Assembly: GCF_047228935.1 (NCBI RefSeq)
Contig: NZ_JBFEGG010000001.1
Span: 1,302,001 to 1,366,000 of the forward strand
Direction of reading: 5' to 3'
Origin: Ornithinibacillus sp047228935
GTDB lineage: Bacteria; Bacillota; Bacilli; Bacillales; Amphibacillaceae
DNA: 64,000 nucleotides
The notes below the pieces were generated by a model, which was given only the letters and a program-made list of their open reading frames with translations, was not told the origin of the DNA and ran no database searches. Shown here piece by piece: positions 60,900 through 64,000 of this stretch. How positions within the stretch are numbered: position 1 is the first letter of the stretch; every line of letters starts with the position of its first letter. The position numbers and the translations under genes were made by a program.

Positions 60900-62177
60900 T
60901 TACGCACTTTCTTTAGGAAGCTTTGTTATTCCTTCAGTTACAGTGCCATCTTTGAAATATAGCTTCGGACTGCCATTTTCATTGATCACTGTATCCTTTG
61001 TAATAACACACTTTGTAATGTCCTCTCTTGATGGAAGCTCAAACATTACATCTAACATAATTGTTTCAATAATTGATCGTAGTCCACGAGCACCTGTTTT
61101 ACGTTCAATTGCTTTTTTAGCGATTTCTTCTAGTGCTTCTTTTTCAAATTCTAATTCCACATTATCCATTTGGAATAATTTTACATACTGTTTAACAAGT
61201 GCATTCTTTGGCTTCGTTAAAATCTCAATCAGTGCTGCCTCATCTAATGGCTCAAGGCTACCAATAATTGGTAGTCTTCCAATAAATTCAGGAATTAACC
61301 CATATCGATGCAAGTCTTCTGGAAGCACTTTAGAAAGTAGTTTACCTTTATCTAATTCTTCCTGTTTTTCGTTTGCACCGAAACCAATTACTTTTTTACC
61401 AAGTCTTCTCTTAATGACTTGTTCGATACCATCAAACGCCCCACCACAAATAAATAAAATATTTGTTGTATCAATTTGAATAAATTCCTGGTGCGGATGT
61501 TTACGTCCACCTTGTGGCGGTACACTTGCAACGGTACCTTCCAGAATCTTAAGAAGAGCCTGTTGTACCCCTTCACCAGAAACATCTCTTGTAATGGATG
61601 GGTTCTCGGATTTACGAGCAACTTTGTCTATTTCATCAATGTAAATAATACCTTTTTCAGCCTTTTCGATATCATAATCAGCCGCTTGGATAAGTTTTAG
61701 AAGAATGTTTTCTACATCTTCCCCTACATAACCTGCTTCTGTTAAAGATGTTGCATCAGCCATCGCAAATGGCACATTAAGAATACGTGCAAGTGTCTGC
61801 GCTAGTAATGTTTTACCACTACCAGTAGGACCAATCATTGCAATATTACTTTTCGATATTTCAACATCATCATTTGATTTTGGTGAATTTATACGTTTGT
61901 AATGATTATAAACTGCTACCGAAAGATTCTTCTTTGCTTTTCCTTGTCCAATTACATAATCATCTAAGATTTCACAAATTTCTTTTGGCTTTGGAACTTC
62001 TTTAAATTCCATTTCCTCTTCAGTACCTAGTTCTTCCTCTACGATTTCAGTACATAACTCAATACATTCATCACATATATAAACACCAGGACCAGCAACT
62101 AGTTTACGTACTTGTTCTTGACTTTTTCCACAAAACGAACACTTAAGCTGCCCTTTTTCTTCATTAAATTTGAACAT
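60900..62177 (-). CDS. clpX: ATP-dependent Clp protease ATP-binding subunit ClpX
   Basis: A 425-residue unfoldase. The N-terminal zinc-binding domain has CSFCGKSQ and CDECIELC, Walker A is GPTGSGKT (about 117), Walker B lies in IIYIDEIDK, and the ClpP-docking IGF loop is KVIGFGANE (about 268). The start chosen is MFKFNEEKGQ, behind GGGGTGA; the frame runs 48 codons further upstream without a site. It follows tig but is separated from it by a terminator. Confidence 0.97.
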   Translation of the reverse strand: MFKFNEEKGQLKCSFCGKSQEQVRKLVAGPGVYICDECIELCTEIVEEELGTEEEMEFKEVPKPKEICEILDDYVIGQGKAKKNLSVAVYNHYKRINSPKSNDDVEISKSNIAMIGPTGSGKTLLAQTLARILNVPFAMADATSLTEAGYVGEDVENILLKLIQAADYDIEKAEKGIIYIDEIDKVARKSENPSITRDVSGEGVQQALLKILEGTVASVPPQGGRKHPHQEFIQIDTTNILFICGGAFDGIEQVIKRRLGKKVIGFGANEKQEELDKGKLLSKVLPEDLHRYGLIPEFIGRLPIIGSLEPLDEAALIEILTKPKNALVKQYVKLFQMDNVELEFEKEALEEIAKKAIERKTGARGLRSIIETIMLDVMFELPSREDITKCVITKDTVINENGSPKLYFKDGTVTEGITKLPKESA

Positions 62178-62467
62178 TAATTTTTCACCCCTAAAGTTTC
62201 TGGTCAATAACACAAAACGTTTAGTTATAATAGATATCATATCAGATGCCGATTTGAAAACAAAATAATATACACTGTCATTTGATGTATAGGTTACCAT
62301 TATCAATAATTTCATATTCAAATCATGTTAGCATCAAATATCTATCCACACTCATTTTATTAGTATATGTATCCATACCCAATAAAATTGACAACGACAG
62401 AATCTTACTCTGAATTTAATCATACTAAATTACGATTAAAATTACTAAAGATAAACATTCTTTAGGT

Positions 62468-62505
62468 TAAAAAAACAAGGCACGAAATTTCGCACCTTGT
62501 TTTTT
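62468..62505 (-). terminator. Intrinsic terminator of tig
   Basis: The arms AAAAACAAGGTGCGAAA and TTTCGTGCCTTGTTTTT (one G-U pair) end in a T run on the minus strand, 27 bases past the tig stop. Upstream of clpX (62178-62467) I see no gene; a weak TTGTTT-16-TATGAT pair at about 62235-62262 could be its promoter. Confidence 0.9.
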
Positions 62506-62532
62506 GTTGTATTTTACCAGTCCATTATTATA

Positions 62533-63822
62533 TTATGCAACTGTTTTACTATTATCCACTAAGAAATCAATTGCTTTTCTAAATAATAAATCTTCTTTAA
62601 TCGCTTCCGTATTTCCACCAAGCATTTGAGTAAGTTGCGCAGTATCTACACCATACATAGAAGCCATGTTTTCTAATTCAGCATTAACATCTTCATCTGT
62701 AACTTCTAGGTTTTCTGCTTTAACGATTGCTTCTAATGTAAGGTTCGTTTTCACACGTTTACCAGCATCTTCACGCATTTGTTCTTTTAATGCATTCTCA
62801 TCTTGACCAGAGAATTGGTAGTAAAGATCTAAAGTCATGCCTTGCATTTGTAAGCGTTGTTCAAACTCACGCATCATACGGTCAAGTTCTGTTTCAACCA
62901 TTACTTCTGGAACTTCAACTTCTGCATTATCACTAGCTTTATTGATTAATTCTTCACGCTTAGCATTTTCTGCAGTTTGTTTTTTCTCTGCTTCAAGTTC
63001 TTCACGCTTTTTAGCTTTAAGAGCTTCAAGAGTTTCTACTTCATCGTCCACATCTTTTGCAAACTCATCGTCTAACTCTGGAAGTTCTTTTGTTTTAATT
63101 TCATGAATAGTTACTTTGAAAGTAGCCTCTTTACCAGCTAAATCTTCTGCATGATAATCCTCTGGGAAAGTAACTTTGATTTCTGTTTCCACGCCAACTT
63201 CTTTTCCAATTAATTGTTCTTCAAAGCCAGGAATAAATTGACCAGATCCGATTTCAAGTGAATGGTTTTCGCCTTTTCCACCTTCGAATGCTTCGCCATC
63301 TAGGAAGCCTTCAAAATCCATAACAACTGTGTCACCTTCTACGACACTACCTTCTTCTTTAACAACTAATTCTGCATGACGCTCTCTAAGTTGTTGTAAT
63401 TCATTGTCTACATCTTCATCAGTTACTGTAGCATCTAACTCTTCCACTTCAAGACCTTTATACTCACCTAGCTTAACTTCAGGTTTTACAGTTACATCAG
63501 CAGTAAATACTAACGTTTGACCTCTTTCGATTTGTTCAATATCAATACTTGGTTGATCAATTGGCTCAATTCCGGATTCTTGAACTGCTTTCGTATATGC
63601 TTCTGGTAATACAATATCTACCGCATCTTGATATAATGCTTCAACACCAAATCGTTTTTCAAAAATTGGACGAGGCATTTTACCTTTTCGGAATCCAGGT
63701 ACTTGAACTGTTTTCACAACTTTTTTGAAGGCTTTATCTAAAGCAGTTTCAAACTCTTCTGCTGATACTTCAAATGTTAAAACTCCTTCATTACCTTCTT
63801 TTTTTTCCCATTTTACTGACAT
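62533..63822 (-). CDS. tig: Trigger factor
   Basis: A 429-residue ribosome-bound chaperone. The ribosome-docking signature GFRKGKMPRPIFEKRFG is at about 43-59, the FKBP-type PPIase domain at about 150-245 (VEGDTVVMDFEGFLDGEAFEGG), and the helical C-terminal domain after 250. The ATG chosen lies 7 bases after GGAGGG; the extra five upstream codons precede it. It has its own promoter and terminator. Confidence 0.97.
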   Translation of the reverse strand: MSVKWEKKEGNEGVLTFEVSAEEFETALDKAFKKVVKTVQVPGFRKGKMPRPIFEKRFGVEALYQDAVDIVLPEAYTKAVQESGIEPIDQPSIDIEQIERGQTLVFTADVTVKPEVKLGEYKGLEVEELDATVTDEDVDNELQQLRERHAELVVKEEGSVVEGDTVVMDFEGFLDGEAFEGGKGENHSLEIGSGQFIPGFEEQLIGKEVGVETEIKVTFPEDYHAEDLAGKEATFKVTIHEIKTKELPELDDEFAKDVDDEVETLEALKAKKREELEAEKKQTAENAKREELINKASDNAEVEVPEVMVETELDRMMREFEQRLQMQGMTLDLYYQFSGQDENALKEQMREDAGKRVKTNLTLEAIVKAENLEVTDEDVNAELENMASMYGVDTAQLTQMLGGNTEAIKEDLLFRKAIDFLVDNSKTVA

Positions 63823-63925
63823 ATATTTTCCCTCCAAAAATCTATTATTTCCATTAACTACTTAATTTCATTAATTAGATTCGTTTAAGTATTTTATAAA
63901 CACTTTCTAAAATTGCAACCATCTT

Positions 63926-63953
63926 ATTATACCATAATTGTTATGCCTTTCAA
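63926..63953 (-). promoter_or_regulatory. Sigma A promoter of tig
   Basis: TTGAAA (63953-63948) and a perfect TATAAT (63931-63926) 16 bases apart, about 100 bases upstream of the tig start codon. The leader between them has no evident gene. Confidence 0.75.
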
Positions 63954-64000
63954 GACATATGAAAAAGTTTTAATTAATCCTCAATGATAGATAAATATAA

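Noticed and set aside
60889..61479. A 196-codon Ser-rich open frame opposite clpX
   Set aside because: Its composition is typical of an antisense reading of an AT-rich gene; clpX is unambiguous.
62178..62321. An N-terminal extension of ClpX by 48 residues
   Set aside because: No ribosome site precedes it; the internal ATG with GGGGTGA gives the normal ClpX start at the zinc domain.

Overview
The window is one continuous stretch of the core chromosome of an endospore-forming, AT-rich member of the Bacillaceae. The gene order is the conserved Bacillus-type arrangement (mnmA/iscS/cymR/rarA ... hisS/aspS ... relA/apt/recJ/secDF ... tgt/queA/ruvBA ... obgE/spo0B/rpmA/rplU ... spoIVFAB/minCD/mreBCD/radC ... 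folC/valS ... hemAXCDBL ... engB/lonA/clpX/tig). The protein sequences look most like the Oceanobacillus/Virgibacillus group; this placement is an inference from recognition, not a search. There is no rRNA, tRNA, insertion sequence, prophage or CRISPR array.

Layout. 1-3.3 kb: tRNA 2-thiolation (mnmA, partial, with its cysteine desulfurase), the cysteine regulator cymR and, divergently, rarA. 3.4-5.1 kb: a sporulation regulator (rsfA), a 173-bp palindromic element, the decayed remains of a PP2C-like gene and a 6S RNA gene. 5.1-8.7 kb: hisS-aspS under a T-box with an Asp codon in its specifier position, preceded by a 57-residue YrzK-like gene. 8.8-18.8 kb: a cell-wall amidase, D-aminoacyl-tRNA deacylase, the stringent-response enzyme, purine salvage, RecJ, SecDF and ComN. 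18.8-25.3 kb: spoVB, a small membrane protein, yajC, the queuosine genes tgt and queA, and ruvAB. 25.5-28.1 kb: a spore-coat/cortex group (safA, a CotS-type kinase-like gene, a YhcN/YlaJ lipoprotein). 28.3-32.9 kb: obgE, spo0B, the L21-Prp-L27 operon with its leader, and spoIVFA/FB. 33.2-39.2 kb: division-site and cell-shape genes (minCD, mreBCD), radC and spoIIB. 39.3-45.5 kb: folC, two tandem RimK-like ATP-grasp ligases of unknown product, and valS with a Val T-box. 45.6-47.9 kb: ysxE and spoVID. 48.1-54.3 kb: the complete haem precursor operon hemAXCDBL. 54.5-57.3 kb: a LiaF-like membrane protein and an amino-acid ABC transporter. 57.7-64 kb: engB, lonA, clpX and tig.

Most genes are on the minus strand in long operons closed by clear intrinsic terminators; many convergent pairs share one hairpin. 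Gene starts were set by Shine-Dalgarno position and several are TTG or GTG.

The region is largely ordinary. The points most worth a second look are the paired ATP-grasp ligases between folC and valS, a pattern in which each LysM coat-morphogenetic gene (safA, spoVID) is linked to a CotS/YsxE-type kinase-like gene (one with intact catalytic residues, the other lacking them), a hairpin that covers the recJ ribosome binding site, a 17-bp palindrome in the hemA promoter region, repeat-like non-coding DNA at 4.2 and 57.5 kb, and the apparent absence of maf and lonB from their usual positions.
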